Shown here: positions 34,376 through 45,938 of the stretch, in pieces
Layout of the letters: every line of letters begins with the position of its first letter
How positions within the stretch are numbered: the first letter of the stretch is position 1
Assembly: GCF_034140825.1 (NCBI RefSeq)
Contig: NC_089035.1
Location: forward strand, 2,811,001-2,875,000
From: Oryza sativa Japonica Group
Taxonomy: Eukaryota; Streptophyta; Magnoliopsida; Poales; Poaceae
DNA: 64,000 bases
Direction: 5' to 3'
Notes under the pieces: model-generated
What the model was told of the DNA's origin: nothing
The model's input: the letters and a program-made list of their open reading frames with translations, nothing else
The model's database searches: none
Made by a program: the position numbers and the translations under genes

Positions 34376-35134
34376 GCTAGCAGCACTCAGAAATTCAGAA
34401 CGGAATGAGAAAACATGCGGGCACAACATAATCTTAAAAATCAATAATTGTAATGTGATGTTTCAGTTACCATTTCCTTGTCGCTATATTTCTTTGAAAA
34501 TCAGTACCTGACAAAAGCTGAAGAAAAACTTACTTGTCGAAGTTCTAATCTCAGAATAAAACAGCAATGGAGGACAGATTATATCATGTACTAGTGCACC
34601 AAACAATGTGTACAAACTTTTTGTTTCAAATGCAGACAGCACGAAACTAAATTTCTTGTCAGGCTAAAAACAATTTGGTATTGTCCCAAAGTGTGTGCTT
34701 CTAAAATCTCTAAACAATACATGAGGCACACGCAAAAGAGGCACACGCAAAAGAGCAGTACCTAACACCAATGTACATGCTGCAGAAATCAAATTCCAAT
34801 GACATGAAAAGAAATTTACGAGACAAAATACTAGCAACCATGTAATTCCACAACATTAAACGAAGGCATCACCAACACTGGCACAAGGTAAATTCTTATC
34901 AATGATGGCACAAGAGAAAGCACACATTCGCATGTTATAAAAGCATGGTTACTTATGCCCGATCCGTGAAGCAAGTGTTTCCCAAAAGCAACCCAAAGCC
35001 ATTCTTCTTACAGCCAATGACTACCAAACCAACAATTTAACATCCATTTCCAATCTTGGATATCACTTAAACAATATACCACATAAACATATAAAAACTA
35101 CTATTACTACTAGGACTAGATGCAGGCGTACAGC
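34376..35134. other. Spacer before H2B-2
   Basis: The conserved intergenic block (TGTTTCAGTTACCATTTCC...TATATTTCTTTGAAA) lies at 34450-34505. The rest is AT-rich and includes the H2B-2 3' UTR. A 17-base direct repeat (GGCACACGCAAAAGAG) occurs twice near 34724-34756. Confidence 0.55.
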
Positions 35135-35596
35135 CTAGGAGGAAGTGAACTTGGTAACGGCCTTGGTGCCCTCGGAGACGGCGTGCTTGGCGAGCTCGCC
35201 GGGGAGGACGAGGCGGACGGCGGTCTGGATCTCCCGGGAGGTGATGGTGGGCTTCTTGTTGTAGCGCGCGAGCTTGGCGGACTCTCCGGCGAGCTTCTCG
35301 AAGATATCATTGATGAAGGAGTTCATGATGGACATGGCCTTGGAGGAGATGCCGATGTCGGGGTGGACCTGCTTGAGCACCTTGAAGATGTAGATCTTGT
35401 AGGTCTCGACGCTCTTCTTCGCCTTCTTCCGCCCCGCCTTCTTCCCCTCGCCGCTGCCCTTCTCGCCCTTGCCGGCGGGGAGGCGCTTCTCCGCCTTGGG
35501 CTTCTTCCCCGCCGGGGCCTTCTCGGCCTTCTCCGCCGCGGGCTCCTCCTCCGCGGGCTTCTTCGCCGCCGGCTTCTTCTCCGCCTTGGGCGCCAT
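35135..35596 (-). CDS. H2B-2: histone H2B
   Basis: This intronless gene encodes 153 residues: [20 protein letters not shown], a tail with KAPAGKKP and [10 protein letters not shown], and a complete histone fold ending AVTKFTSS. It differs from H2B-1 mainly in the tail and by Ala for Ser in EIQTAVRL. The frame stays open upstream of the ATG at 35596 and even encodes 'PEKKRAAS' as in the other three genes, but there is no upstream ATG, so that part is leader. Convergent with the RLK pseudogene and the relic kinase tail. Likely nuclear, deposited during S phase. Confidence 0.95.
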   Translation of the reverse strand: MAPKAEKKPAAKKPAEEEPAAEKAEKAPAGKKPKAEKRLPAGKGEKGSGEGKKAGRKKAKKSVETYKIYIFKVLKQVHPDIGISSKAMSIMNSFINDIFEKLAGESAKLARYNKKPTITSREIQTAVRLVLPGELAKHAVSEGTKAVTKFTSS

Positions 35597-35689
35597 GGAT
35601 GCCGCCCTCTTCTTCTCGGGGAGAGGAGAGGAAAGGGAAGCGGTGGGATTTGCGAGATTGCGGCGTGGGGAAAGGAGGAGACGGGGGGA

Positions 35690-35825
35690 GATGATTTTGT
35701 AGAGGAGGGGATGTGCAACCTGATTGGTGGAAAGCACGCGGCGCGGATCGATGACGTGGAGGGATGTACGACGTTGGATGCCGGGGTCGACGGGTTGGTG
35801 GGATGCCGAAAAATGTGAGCGGGAA
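35690..35825 (-). promoter_or_regulatory. H2B-2 promoter elements
   Basis: A perfect type I histone element CCACGTCATCGATCCGCG lies at 35759-35742 (minus strand). A CCAAT box is at 35723-35727 and an E2F-like GCGGGAA at 35819-35825. No good TATA box is seen where the H2B-3 and H2B-4 genes have TATAAA. Confidence 0.85.
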
Positions 35826-37067
35826 CGGGAGGAGTTAAGGCGGTTTCCGGCGCGCGTCGGTGGGCGAATTTTTAGAGTTTGAGCTTTCCTTCGGCGTACG
35901 CCTACAGCCCAGTCCAGCCCAATTTAGTTGTCAGGCTTCTTGGCGGGCTGTCTTTGTTTATGGGCTAATTGGGCCTATTTCTTTGCTCTGAAAGCCACTC
36001 CACGACTTGTTAGGCTACGTATTCGGTAATCTGCCCACGTCAACATCCCAGTGAGACGACAACGACGTCGTCGTCTTCAAGCAGGCAGCTAGCCTAAACC
36101 CATCTCCATCTGCAAGTAGGCTTATGTAACAGTGCGTTGATCATGCAAGCCTTCCGTCGATCGCCTAGCCGCCTAAATCGCCGTGTTCTGAAAGTCAATT
36201 CTCTCCGACTCAACGAAAATACTAACAACATGCACCTGGCCGCGTTGACCGTTCGAAATGTATATATTCCCTCGTTCACGAAATACTTTTCATTGTGGAT
36301 TTTTTTTAATACGCAAGGGGCGTATTTTTTTCATTAAGAGAAATAAAAGTTATTTATAAGGATAAAAGGAAAACAAGCAGGGACCGATAAAGGACATTAT
36401 GAAAAACTAGAGGAATATCTCGTGCTAAATTTGGCTACCACGACCTCGTAAAGACGAAACAGCGGGGATCCCTTAATAAGCCGACTTCCAAAGCATGGTC
36501 TCCTTCGCCATTGCTTTCGCCACTTCGGTCCAAGACCTTTGTTGATTTAGAACGGTCTTGTTGATTTAGCACTGTTTTAGCTTGATTTAGCACTGTTTTA
36601 GCTTTGACAGTAGTAGTTTTATTAACTAAATGTTAATGCTAAGATGAGCAAAAGCAGCTCGTGGTAAACTGGTAATGATGATTTTTTTAAAAATATTTGT
36701 AATTTTTTAGGGAAAAAAAAACAAGTGACCAAAGCAATATTAGTAGTATGAATGATGTATCAGGACAAGTACTATTCCGTCCATAAATAATGGATGTAAG
36801 ATATGCATCTAGATATGGTTGTCCAGATACATATCCTGAACGGAAGGTATTTAGAACAAACAAACAAAGGGAGTACTATATTATAAAGTCAAACGAAGTG
36901 TTCCAGAAATGGAAAAAAGGAATTAAAAGAATGCAATCAACAAACTGTCATCATCTCCAAATTTGCTTCAAAGACCATCTATACTCTCCATATAATACGG
37001 ACAGCCATTGGTACTAAGATATAGCACTACCACTCTCACAAACCAATCAAGAAACACAATACGTCCC
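35826..37067. other. Spacer between H2B-2 and RLK-3
   Basis: TGGGC/GGCCCA motifs lie at 35905-35975. A T-rich start at about 36300 (GGGGCGTATTTTTTTCATTAAG) looks like a truncated dispersed repeat. A 21-base unit (TGATTTAGCACTGTTTTAGCT) is tandemly repeated at 36563-36604. No gene is seen. Confidence 0.5.
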
Positions 37068-40000
37068 ATGACGATCATGATGAGCCTGAGGCTTGAATTA
37101 TCCCTCGTCCTCATCCTGACGCCGATCGTTGCAGCCGTCGCTGGTGGTGGCAGCAGCAGCAGCAGCGATGAGGCCACGTTGCTTGCCTTCAAGGCAGCGT
37201 TCAGGGGGAGCAGCTCAAGTGCGCTCGCCTCCTGGAACAGCAGCACCAGTTTCTGCAGCTGGGAGGGCGTCACGTGCGACCGTCGGACGCCGGCGCGGGT
37301 GGCGGCGCTGACGCTGCCCTCCGGCAATCTCGCCGGCGGGCTCCCTCCGGTCATCGGGAACCTCAGCTTCTTGCAGAGCCTAAACTTGAGCTCAAACGAG
37401 CTGTATGGAGAAATTCCCCCGAGCCTTGGCCGCCTCCGGCGTCTAGAGATCCTGGACATTGGAGGCAACTCGTTTTCCGGTGAGCTCCCTGCCAATCTGA
37501 GTTCCTGCATCAGCATGAAGAATCTGGGCCTCGCCTTTAACCAGCTTGGCGGCCGCATCCCGGTGGAGCTGGGCAACACATTGACACAACTCCAGAAGCT
37601 GCAGCTGCAAAACAACAGCTTCACTGGGCCAATTCCGGCATCGCTAGCGAACCTGTCATTGCTTCAGTATCTGTACATGGACAACAACAACCTGGAGGGC
37701 CTGATCCCGCTGGACCTCGGCAAAGCTGCAGCTCTACGTGAATTTAGTTTTCAGCAGAACAGTCTCTCCGGCATATTTCCGTCCTCTCTGTGGAACCTGT
37801 CAACACTGACGGTGCTTGCAGCAAATGACAACATGCTACAAGGAAGCATTCCTGCCAACATCGGTGACAAGTTCCCTGGCATACAATACTTTGGATTGGC
37901 GGATAACCAATTCAGTGGAGTAATACCTTCTTCTCTCTTCAATCTTTCATCACTCACAATTGTGCTCCTTTATGGTAATAGATTCAGTGGATTTGTGCCT
38001 CCTACTGTGGGAAGGTTGAAATCTCTTCGGCGATTATACTTGTATGGCAACCGACTTGAGGCAAATAACAGGAAGGGTTGGGAATTTATCACTTCACTAA
38101 CCAACTGCAGTCAGCTGCAACAGCTTGTTATCTCAGACAACTCTTTCAGCGGGCAACTTCCAAACTCTGTTGTCAACTTGTCGACCACACTCCATAAGCT
38201 CTACTTAGATAATAATAGCATCTCTGGGAGCATACCTGAGGACATTGGCAATTTGATTGGCTTGGACACGCTGGATCTGGGGTTCACTTCCTTATCTGGA
38301 GTGATTCCAGCGAGCATCGGGAAGCTATCAAATTTGGTTGAAGTTGCCCTGTACAACACCAGCTTGTCAGGCCTCATACCATCATCAATTGGAAATCTTA
38401 CAAATTTGAATAGGCTCTACGCATACTACACCAATTTGGAAGGGCCAATCCCTGCAAGCCTTGGGAAGCTAAAAACGTTATTTGTTCTGGACTTATCGAC
38501 CAACCGTCTTAATGGGTCAATCCCAAAGGAAATCTTGGAGCTTCCTTCACTCTCTTGGTACTTGGACTTGTCATACAATTCTCTCTCTGGACCCCTTCCA
38601 ATAGAAGTTGCTACCTTGGCTAACCTAAACCAGTTGATACTGTCGGGAAACCAGTTGTCTGGTCAAATACCTGACAGTATAGGAAATTGTCAGGTGCTGG
38701 AATCGCTACTGCTAGATAAAAACTCATTTGAAGGCGGCATACCTCAATCTTTGACCAACCTGAAAGGGCTCAACATCCTGAACCTAACCATGAATAAGTT
38801 ATCTGGTAGGATCCCCGATACCATTGGTAGGATTGGCAATCTGCAACAACTATTTCTAGCACAGAACAATTTTTCAGGACCCATCCCAGCAACTCTGCAA
38901 AATTTGACAATGTTGTGGAAATTAGATGTGTCATTCAATAATTTGCAAGGAGAAGTACCAGATGAGGGAGTTTTCAAGAACCTTACGTACGCATCGGTTG
39001 CAGGGAACGACAACTTGTGTGGTGGAATACCTCAGCTTCACTTGGCTCCATGTCCCATTATTGATGCAAGCAAAAACAACAAACGGTGGCATAAGTCTCT
39101 TAAAATCGCCCTGCCAATAACAGGATCAATCTTGCTGTTAGTTTCAGCTACTGTTCTAATTCAGTTCTGCAGGAAGCTTAAACGGAGACAAAATAGTCGA
39201 GCAACAATCCCAGGTACTGATGAACACTATCATAGAGTTTCATATTATGCATTAGCCAGAGGAAGTAATGAATTTTCAGAAGCTAATTTGCTTGGCAAAG
39301 GAAGTTATGGTTCCGTCTATAGATGTACTTTAGAAGATGAAGGTGCAATTGTGGCTGTAAAAGTGTTCAACCTTCGACAATCAGGATCTGCCAAGAGTTT
39401 TGAGGTTGAATGTGAGGCTTTGAGAAGAGTACGACATCGTTGTCTTATAAAGATCATCACCTGTTGCTCAAGTATCAATCCACAGGGTCACGAGTTCAAG
39501 GCATTAGTTTTTGAGTACATGCCCAATGGAAGCTTAGATGGTTGGCTTCATCCCGTGTCAGGCAATCCCACTTCTAGCAACACACTGAGCCTTTCGCAGA
39601 GACTCGGCATTGCAGTTGATATCTTGGATGCACTGGATTATCTTCACAACCATTGTCAGCCACCGATCATCCATTGCGACCTGAAACCAAGTAATATTCT
39701 TCTTGCAGAAGACATGAGCGCTAAGGTTGGAGATTTCGGCATATCAAGAATCCTCCCTGAAAGTATAGTTAAAGCACTGCAACATTCAGACAGCATAGTT
39801 GGAATCAGAGGTTCCATTGGTTATATTCCACCAGGTAGTTCCAAATATTGCATTCTGCCTTTATTCCCACTTCCTAGTCTCCCTCCACCCTAATGGGTGG
39901 GGGATCAACTTGGGCCATTCCGAATTGGAAATTTATGTCATTTAGAGGTATACTTAAATATTAACTGAAATTGAAAATATTGCAGAGTACGGAGAAGGTT

Positions 40001-40374
40001 CTGCAGTCTCCAGACTAGGTGATATTTACAGCTTAGGCATATTATTGCTTGAGATATTTACCGGAAGGAGCCCTACTGATGACATGTTCAAGGATTCGGT
40101 GGATCTGCACAAATTTGCATCAGCAGCATTTCCTGGCCGAGTCCTAGATATAGCTGATCGAACAATCTGGCTACATGAAGAAGCAAAAAATAAAGATATA
40201 ACAGATGCAAGCATAACACGAAGTATTGTTCAAGACTGCTTGGTTTCTGTCCTTAGACTTGGCATATCCTGCTCAAAGCAACAAGCCAAAGATCGAATGT
40301 TGTTAGCAGATGCTGTGTCAAAGATGCATGCAATCAGAGATGAATATCTTCTGTCTCAGGTGGTTAAGAAATGA
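37068..40374 (+). CDS. RLK-3: XA21-like LRR receptor kinase, non-RD
   Basis: Exons 37068-39834 and 39986-40374 (phase-1 intron) encode 1051 residues. The start is MTIMMSLRLELSLVLILTPI (signal peptide), with a serine run (GGGSSSSSDEATLLAFK) from an AGC repeat just before the LRR cap. About 21 LRRs, the cysteine pair NDNLCGGIPQLHLAPC, and a transmembrane helix at about 678-698 (LPITGSILLLVSATVLI) follow. The kinase has GKGSYGSVYRC, VAVKVF, HCDLKPSN (about 868) and DFG (about 888). The activation segment has GYIPPEYG where the others have (I/V)APEYG; Pro for Ala at this APE position is unusual and may affect the kinase fold. Non-RD. The 3' flank is shared with RLK-2. Confidence 0.93.
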
Positions 40375-40969
40375 ACAGTAAAGTACTTGAGCTAAATGTT
40401 GGGTGAGGACGTGAGGTCCACATGTAGAGTTGATGATTGCATTGGGAAATAATCAGAGGTACACAAGGTGTTATAGCATTATATTAAGCTTAGATGCATG
40501 TCAGTGTAAGAGATGCATACAGAATGCAATAATGTTGATTGCACGATGTAGAAGTACGAGAGTTTTGGCTTCTTACACAATGTGAGTAAGATTTCATTGC
40601 CAATTCCTACACATCCATAGTTGCAGAATTTCTAACTCCCTGACTCAGATTCAACATATACGACACAGCAACAAATATTGCAATTATACAGATTAAACAC
40701 AGAATATCAAATCCATAACAATTTATGCTATCGAAAAAGATAAACGCTTAAATGCTCAAACAGTTAACCAAATAGAAATGAAGGAGAGTTCCCAAAAACA
40801 TCAGACCCATTATTTCTATCACATTCCACAGTAGCTACCGAAGCTTTTATATGAGCGTGCCAAAAATGCTGCTACAAGAGAATCTTCCAGTAGAACCTGA
40901 GTACACCTCAAACAACCATGCTGGACAGAGAATAGAAAGGATAACATTACAATTTACAAGTAGAACCCA

Positions 40970-41105
40970 CAAGAGTTTGGTCACATTTTTCAGGCATGGT
41001 ATGTACTGCAGGGCTGCAGGCACCACAACAGCAAGCATGATAGAAGATGTGGCAGTAGAGATGAGATGCATACCTCATGTTTCCCAGTTACTAGCATACA
41101 AGCGA
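40970..41105 (+). pseudogene. Relic kinase tail before H2B-3
   Basis: The sequence AGATGTGGCAGTAGAGATG...GCATACCTCATGTTTCCCAGTTACTAGCAT matches the end of the exon-2 fragment at 16.44-16.52 kb (AGATGTAGCAGTAGAGATG...ATACCTCATGTTTGCCAATTAGCTTGCAT). Upstream, TTGGTCACATTTTTCAGGCA aligns loosely with the preceding part. It is clearly a remnant of an RLK-1-like kinase, distinct from RLK-3 which ends 600 bases earlier. Confidence 0.7.
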
Positions 41106-41747
41106 ATCAGTAACAAAGAAAAAGCACCCATTCGGACATTCAGAACAGGAAGGAGTAAAGAGAACAGCATTCTCCTGAAACAGTAAGCGAAGACATATGG
41201 CGTTTCAGTTACTATTTCAACTTCTATATTTCGATTTGAAACAGTACCAAATGAAGCTGAAGCAAAACTTACTTTCAGATTTCAAAGTTATCAGCTCAAA
41301 ATAGTACACAGTTTTTATGTTCCAAATGCAACATCATGAACCAAAATGGCCATCAAGCTTCCCTTCCATCAAACCTACAAAATACATTGAGCCAATGGGT
41401 ACTTGAGCAGTACCAAAAATGGAGTCCTAGCTAAATTTCCAGTTCAAATTTTGGGAGAGGGAGTACAGACAGATGTTCCGAAAATCATATTCCAGTCACA
41501 AGCAGAGTATTTTCAAGACGATGCAAACATCAACGATGTAATCAATTCTACAAAACAAAAAATCAATTGGCAACCAGAGATATGTTCACATGACATAAAA
41601 AGCATTACTATTCCAGATCAGTGAGTTCCCCAAAAGAAGCCCCGCACAATTCTTCATTTGCAATCATCATTTCCACTTAAACTACCACATAAACAGATCA
41701 ATCTACTGCTACTACTACTACTAACAAACTAGAGGAAGGCATGCAGC
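41106..41747. other. Spacer before H2B-3
   Basis: It includes the conserved block GGCGTTTCAGTTACTATTTC (41200) and the H2B-3 3' UTR. No gene is seen. Confidence 0.55.
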
Positions 41748-42209
41748 CTAAGCGGAAGTAAACTTGGTGACGGCCTTCGTGCCCTCGGAGACGGCGTGCT
41801 TGGCGAGCTCGCCGGGGAGGACGAGGCGGACGGAGGTCTGAATCTCCCGGGAGGTGATGGTGGGCTTCTTGTTGTAGCGGGCGAGCTTGGCGGACTCCCC
41901 GGCGAGCTTCTCGAAGATGTCGTTGATGAAGGAGTTCATGATGGACATGGCCTTGGAGGAGATGCCGATGTCGGGGTGAACCTGCTTGAGCACCTTGAAG
42001 ATGTAGATCTTGTAGGTCTCGACGCTCTTCTTCCCCTTCTTCCGCCCCGCCTTCTTCCCCTCGCCGCTGCCCTTCTCGCCCTTGCCGGCGGGGAGACGCT
42101 TCTCCGCCTTGGGCTTCTTCCCCGCGGGGGCCTTCTCGGCCTTCTCTGCCGCGGGCTCCTCCTCCGCGGGCTTCTTCGCGGCCGGCTTCTTCTCCGCCTT
42201 GGGCGCCAT
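41748..42209 (-). CDS. H2B-3: histone H2B
   Basis: This intronless gene encodes 153 residues. The tail is like H2B-2 ([18 protein letters not shown]) but with [12 protein letters not shown] where H2B-1 and H2B-2 have [12 protein letters not shown]. It has Ser in EIQTSVRL like H2B-1, and ends AVTKFTSA. The fold is complete. The mixture of H2B-1-like and H2B-2-like residues hints at gene conversion between copies. It lies tail to tail with RLK-3 and its relic. Confidence 0.95.
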
Positions 42210-42326
42210 GGATGCTTCTCTCTTCTTCTCGGGGAGGGGAAGCGGGTCCGTGGGTTTTGCTTTGGAGCGGTGTGTGCTGATGTGTTGCGAGATTGCGGTG
42301 TGGAAGGAGGACACGGGTGCGGTGAG

Positions 42327-42462
42327 TTTATAGTGGGTAAAAGTGGGCGCTGATTGGTGGAGAGGCTTGTCCCGCGGATCGATGACGTGGATGAATGTGT
42401 GACGTCCGGTGCCTTTTCGGTTAGACGGCTGCGATGCGTTTCCGTGCGGATCGCTGACGTTG
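42327..42462 (-). promoter_or_regulatory. H2B-3 promoter with two type I histone elements
   Basis: TATAAA lies at 42332-42327 and CCAAT at 42353-42357. A perfect CCACGTCATCGATCCGCG is at 42390-42373. A second element CAACGTCAGCGATCCGCA (two mismatches) is at 42462-42445. All are on the minus strand, ordered as in H2B-4. No GCGGGAA site was found here. Confidence 0.85.
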
Positions 42463-42727
42463 CAAAGAAAAATGTGCAGTGGGCCCCGTTTTTGGAGCGC
42501 TGTGGTGGTGGGCTGTTCTTTCTTTGGGTTCAGGTTTTGGGCTTTTTGCCATGGAGTCTGTAACCATAAACAGCATGTAAATAAGAAGAAAATAATAATT
42601 AAAAACAGGGTAAACTCTATATATTTTGATTAATAGGTCAGTTTTTCCTGTTTAGACAAATCGAATTTTGAGATGACACTAAGAATTCAGCAAACATTTA
42701 TTGTCGTACAAGATAAATCTCTCTGCT

Positions 42728-43135
42728 AGAGAAAAATCCAAGAACATTTCCTCTCACATTCTTTCTCCTTCCTCTTTCATGGTTCAGACTGCAAACAAAC
42801 ACAACACAAAACAATGGAGAGCGCAGAAAAATCTTGCTCAAAGATTGAAGCACCTGGTGGTATTTCCAGACACCTTGTTCAATCGTTAAACTCAATAACT
42901 ATCTTACCAGACCTGTAACTGTGATCACCAACAAACTCAATTTCCATATGTATCCTGCAGTCAGAAACGCAACATTTAGTTACAGCTGTGTTCTATCAAT
43001 ATATTGGCCATAGTTTTATATCTAGAGATTAAAAAGTAGGGATACACCAAAATAAGTCATAGTGGACAACATACAAGGAACTTGATGATAACCTTTGGCA
43101 ACGGCGTGATCATAACTAGTCTTCTGTTATGCATC
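42728..43135 (-). pseudogene. RPS15A: Ribosomal protein S15a (uS8) pseudogene, copy A
   Basis: Minus-strand fragments of cytosolic S15a occur in order. NRRLVMITPLPKVIIKFLV (43132-43076) corresponds to KRQVMIRPSSKVVIKFLM. Then comes an intron-like gap, then EIEFVGDH..RSGKIVIEFND (about 42955-42890), and finally NHERGRRKNVRGNVLGFF (about 42785-42735), corresponding to DHEEARRKNVGGKVLGFF. The N-terminus and the RLNKCGVISPRFDV section are gone and frames are shifted. The gap at the first junction sits where copy B at 60 kb also has one, so this was a genomic copy and not a retroposed one. Confidence 0.72.
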
Positions 43136-43364
43136 TTTGTGTTACACATACTCTTCAGGACATCACTGAGCACGCAAACTCTCACATTTTTTTCTGCAAC
43201 TAGTTATGTGGAGCCCAAATGTCATTTGGTGGTGGCGGCGCCACCAGAAACGTTTAAAGGAGTAAAGAAATACAAAAAATGCCATAAACCTTGGAACAAA
43301 TTAGACCAATCCTGGCAATTAGTGAAGTTTCTACAATCTTCACAAGGAAATCCATTTTCACTTA

Positions 43365-43606
43365 GGGTGAGTTTGAGAGATAGGAGATTGAGAAGATTGG
43401 GAAGATACGCAAAACGAGATGAGCCATTAGCGCATGATTAATTGAGTATAAACTATTTTAAATTTCAAAAATGGATTTATATGATTTTTTAAAGCAACTT
43501 TCCTATAGAAAATTTTTGCAAAAAACGCATCGTTTAGTAGTTTAGGAAGCGTGCGCGCGGAAAACGAGGTGTTTTCTCACCCTATCTCACACAAACGAAC
43601 ACAGCC
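43365..43606. mobile_element. Tourist-like MITE with TTA target duplication
   Basis: Its left end is GGGTGAGTTTGAGAGATAGG. The right end reads, in complement, GGCTGTGTTCGTTTGTGTGA, then GATAGG. TTA lies on both sides (43362-43364, 43607-43609). The core AGCAACTTTCCTATAGAAAA is shared with the element at 20150. Confidence 0.75.
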
Positions 43607-44642
43607 TTAGTTTAGCAGCATATAACACTGTATTGCAAATACTATCAAATTCAACAGTGTGCACTAAGCCACTAACTACAAACAAAACAGACGCATTCTA
43701 TCCAAATTCTATGTAAGATGTAGGAGTATATAACCTTCAGAACTCGAAGGCCTTTCAGCAGTAGCTTTTCCATGTCTAGACAATAGCTGACAAATCAGCA
43801 ACCACTACTCAAGGATGTCAAACATCAATATAGACTTCTTGCCTACGATCAATTATCACAAATGTGACTAATGCATGATTTCTGATAAATGGGTGATCAG
43901 ATTTTGACAGTAGACAAAATAATCAAGGATATCGTGCATATAAGTCCAATTTTAGAGAAAGCACAAACAGGTTCTTCACAGTAACAAGAAAAAAACGTCA
44001 GGATCTAACAATCTAGCTCCAACTCACTTCAACTCCTAAGAGCTCAAAGTGGTACATTCAGATTCCAGAGGAAACTCGCATTTACTAGCCGAATAATAAT
44101 AAGAAATCGAATATAAAATAAAGACAATGTAAACTGCAAGGAATCACAGTTCTATGGAATACAACTAGCATTACGGCATTCTCAGGAACTGACAGTCAGT
44201 TACTCTACCTAAAGCAGCTGGTACTCAGACCATACAAAACAAGAACACAGCTTACAAACAGATCAATCAGGGATTCTCAGATGAAAGAAACTATTTTGAT
44301 TTACACCATCAGATGTATAAGTATTAACACTAGCAATAAGTTGACAAATTAAGGTGCTAGCAAGCGTAACAGGCAAACAAAGAAAATTGTGAACTGTGCC
44401 GCAAATGCCACCTGCGTAGTTGTGAACTGTAAGATCAAGAGAATTTGTTTTTCCAGTGAAGGGATGTTACAGTGGAAACCAGTAAAGGTCAAACCATATC
44501 AAAATGACAATGCCGTGCTACAGAACAAGATATATCACTCGCCAGTTTGCACAGTTTGCATATGATCCATGTAATATGCTGTTGTTTAACTTAAACTTGC
44601 TTATTCTAGAACATATATTTTCCCACTGCATAACATCTGTAA
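43607..44642. other. Spacer, partly duplicated at 48.3 kb
   Basis: About 43718-43990 is similar to 48290-48560 (TTTTCCATGTCTA..., TATCACAAATG..TGACTAATGC, GATAATCA.GGATATC). From about 44565 the sequence is the 3' flank of F-box-3. No gene is seen. Confidence 0.55.
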
Positions 44643-45938
44643 TTATCCTGTAGACCCTCTACATAGACCACTGAGCTGGAGCACAAAGAACTCAACCAAG
44701 TCCATCTCATACGCCACAGCCGTCCTGTTCAGTTTATCACTGAATAGGGGCAGTAAGCAGTCCATGACCTTTTCCATCACCTTCTTCTCGAGGTCGAGGA
44801 TGAAGACGCCGTTGCTCCTGTACAGCACGAGCATTGATCCCCTGTTGAAGTTAAACCACTTCTCGCGGGGCTGACATATATGGGAATAGTCTGGGTAAGG
44901 CACCGCCAATGGTATCCTGATCACAGTGCGGAGCCACGTTGCAGGGGTGTCATCTTGCTGAGTCCAAACTCTCATGTGGATGGGAAACACGCAAGCGACC
45001 GAAAGTTTGCCGTCTCCACTGACGCAGAGGAGCGGTGAGCCTCCAGCACCAAAGGGGAGCCTTGTCAAGGAGATTTCTGAGGTGTCCACCGCCGCGGTGA
45101 GTTTGTACAGTATGTCATCTTGGGTTGCGCTAGATACACGATCAATAAACAGCCAGTGCGCCGCGCCCTTGTGAACGACGGCGGATCTCTCACCCACCAG
45201 GGAGAAGCGGCGGCCGTCCACGCACATGGTGGGAGCGCTCCAGCTGCACGTAGCAGCAGAGTAGGAGTAGAAGTACTCGTTACAGTCTTTCTTGTGTTGG
45301 ACGACGAGGTACAGCTGCGAGAACGTGGAGCGCCCTGACGATGATGATGATGGCGGCTGCTTCCCATCTAGGTCGCTGTCGGTGGACGTGATGATGGCGT
45401 AGCTGGTCAAGTAGCGATGGAGGCCGGAGAGATTCAGAGGCGGGAGAACGTGGCATTCCCCGGTGATCGGGTTGCAGACGCCGAGGAGGTGGCTGCACGC
45501 TATCATCAGCGCGGTGCGGGGGACAAGCCGCATCAGGACAATGCCGCAGCGCGCTGCGAGGGGCTCGGCGTAGTTGAAGGTGTCGTCGTCGGCGGCGAGG
45601 AAGGAGGTGAGGGTGCGATCCGTGAGGCCGAGCGGCGACCACGGCGCCGGCAGGAAGGTGGGCGGACAGACCGAGCTCTGCTGCGTCACCCGCATCTTGA
45701 TCATCTTTTCGCAGCGATAGAATCTCGTCTGCTGGAAGAAGAAGCCGAGGAGGCGCGCGCGGTGGCCCTCGCCGCTGTCCAGGCACAGCCCGCGGAGGAA
45801 GGCCGGGTCGGTGAAGCGGCGCAGCCACCGCCGGCATGTCACGGCGAACTTGAAGAGGTCCTTGATGCTGCCCACGCGGGAGAAGATCTGGAGGAGGATG
45901 TCCTCCGTCAGAGCCGCCATGTCGTCCATGGCCTCCAT
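44643..45938 (-). CDS. F-box-3: F-box protein
   Basis: This single exon encodes 431 residues, starting MEAMDDMAALTEDILLQIFS. The F-box is at residues about 8-52 (LTEDILLQIFSRVGSIKDLF...CRRWLRRFTDPAFL). The associated domain follows F-box-1 along its whole length (LLGVCNPITGECHVLPPL, HKGAAHWLFIDRVSSATQDD, C-terminal YEMDLVEFFVLQLSGLCRGS) but has diverged more and is somewhat less GC-rich. Unlike F-box-2 it is intact in one frame. It is probably an SCF substrate adaptor; the target is unknown. Its 3' flank resembles that of F-box-2 (TAATATGCTGTTGT..., CTGCATAACAT.TGTAAT), so all three descend from one duplication series. Confidence 0.87.
   Translation of the reverse strand: MEAMDDMAALTEDILLQIFSRVGSIKDLFKFAVTCRRWLRRFTDPAFLRGLCLDSGEGHRARLLGFFFQQTRFYRCEKMIKMRVTQQSSVCPPTFLPAPWSPLGLTDRTLTSFLAADDDTFNYAEPLAARCGIVLMRLVPRTALMIACSHLLGVCNPITGECHVLPPLNLSGLHRYLTSYAIITSTDSDLDGKQPPSSSSSGRSTFSQLYLVVQHKKDCNEYFYSYSAATCSWSAPTMCVDGRRFSLVGERSAVVHKGAAHWLFIDRVSSATQDDILYKLTAAVDTSEISLTRLPFGAGGSPLLCVSGDGKLSVACVFPIHMRVWTQQDDTPATWLRTVIRIPLAVPYPDYSHICQPREKWFNFNRGSMLVLYRSNGVFILDLEKKVMEKVMDCLLPLFSDKLNRTAVAYEMDLVEFFVLQLSGLCRGSTG

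Noticed and set aside
35594-35737. N-terminal extension of H2B-2 (and likewise H2B-3 and H2B-4) through an open upstream frame
   Set aside because: The extended frames begin at GTG or TTG and not ATG, part lies upstream of the TATA box in H2B-3, and all known H2B proteins start at MAPK. The shared PEKKRAAS reading reflects a conserved leader.
43082-43441. 119-residue plus-strand frame
   Set aside because: Its start overlaps the minus-strand RPS15A pseudogene and its end runs into a MITE, so it is a chance frame.
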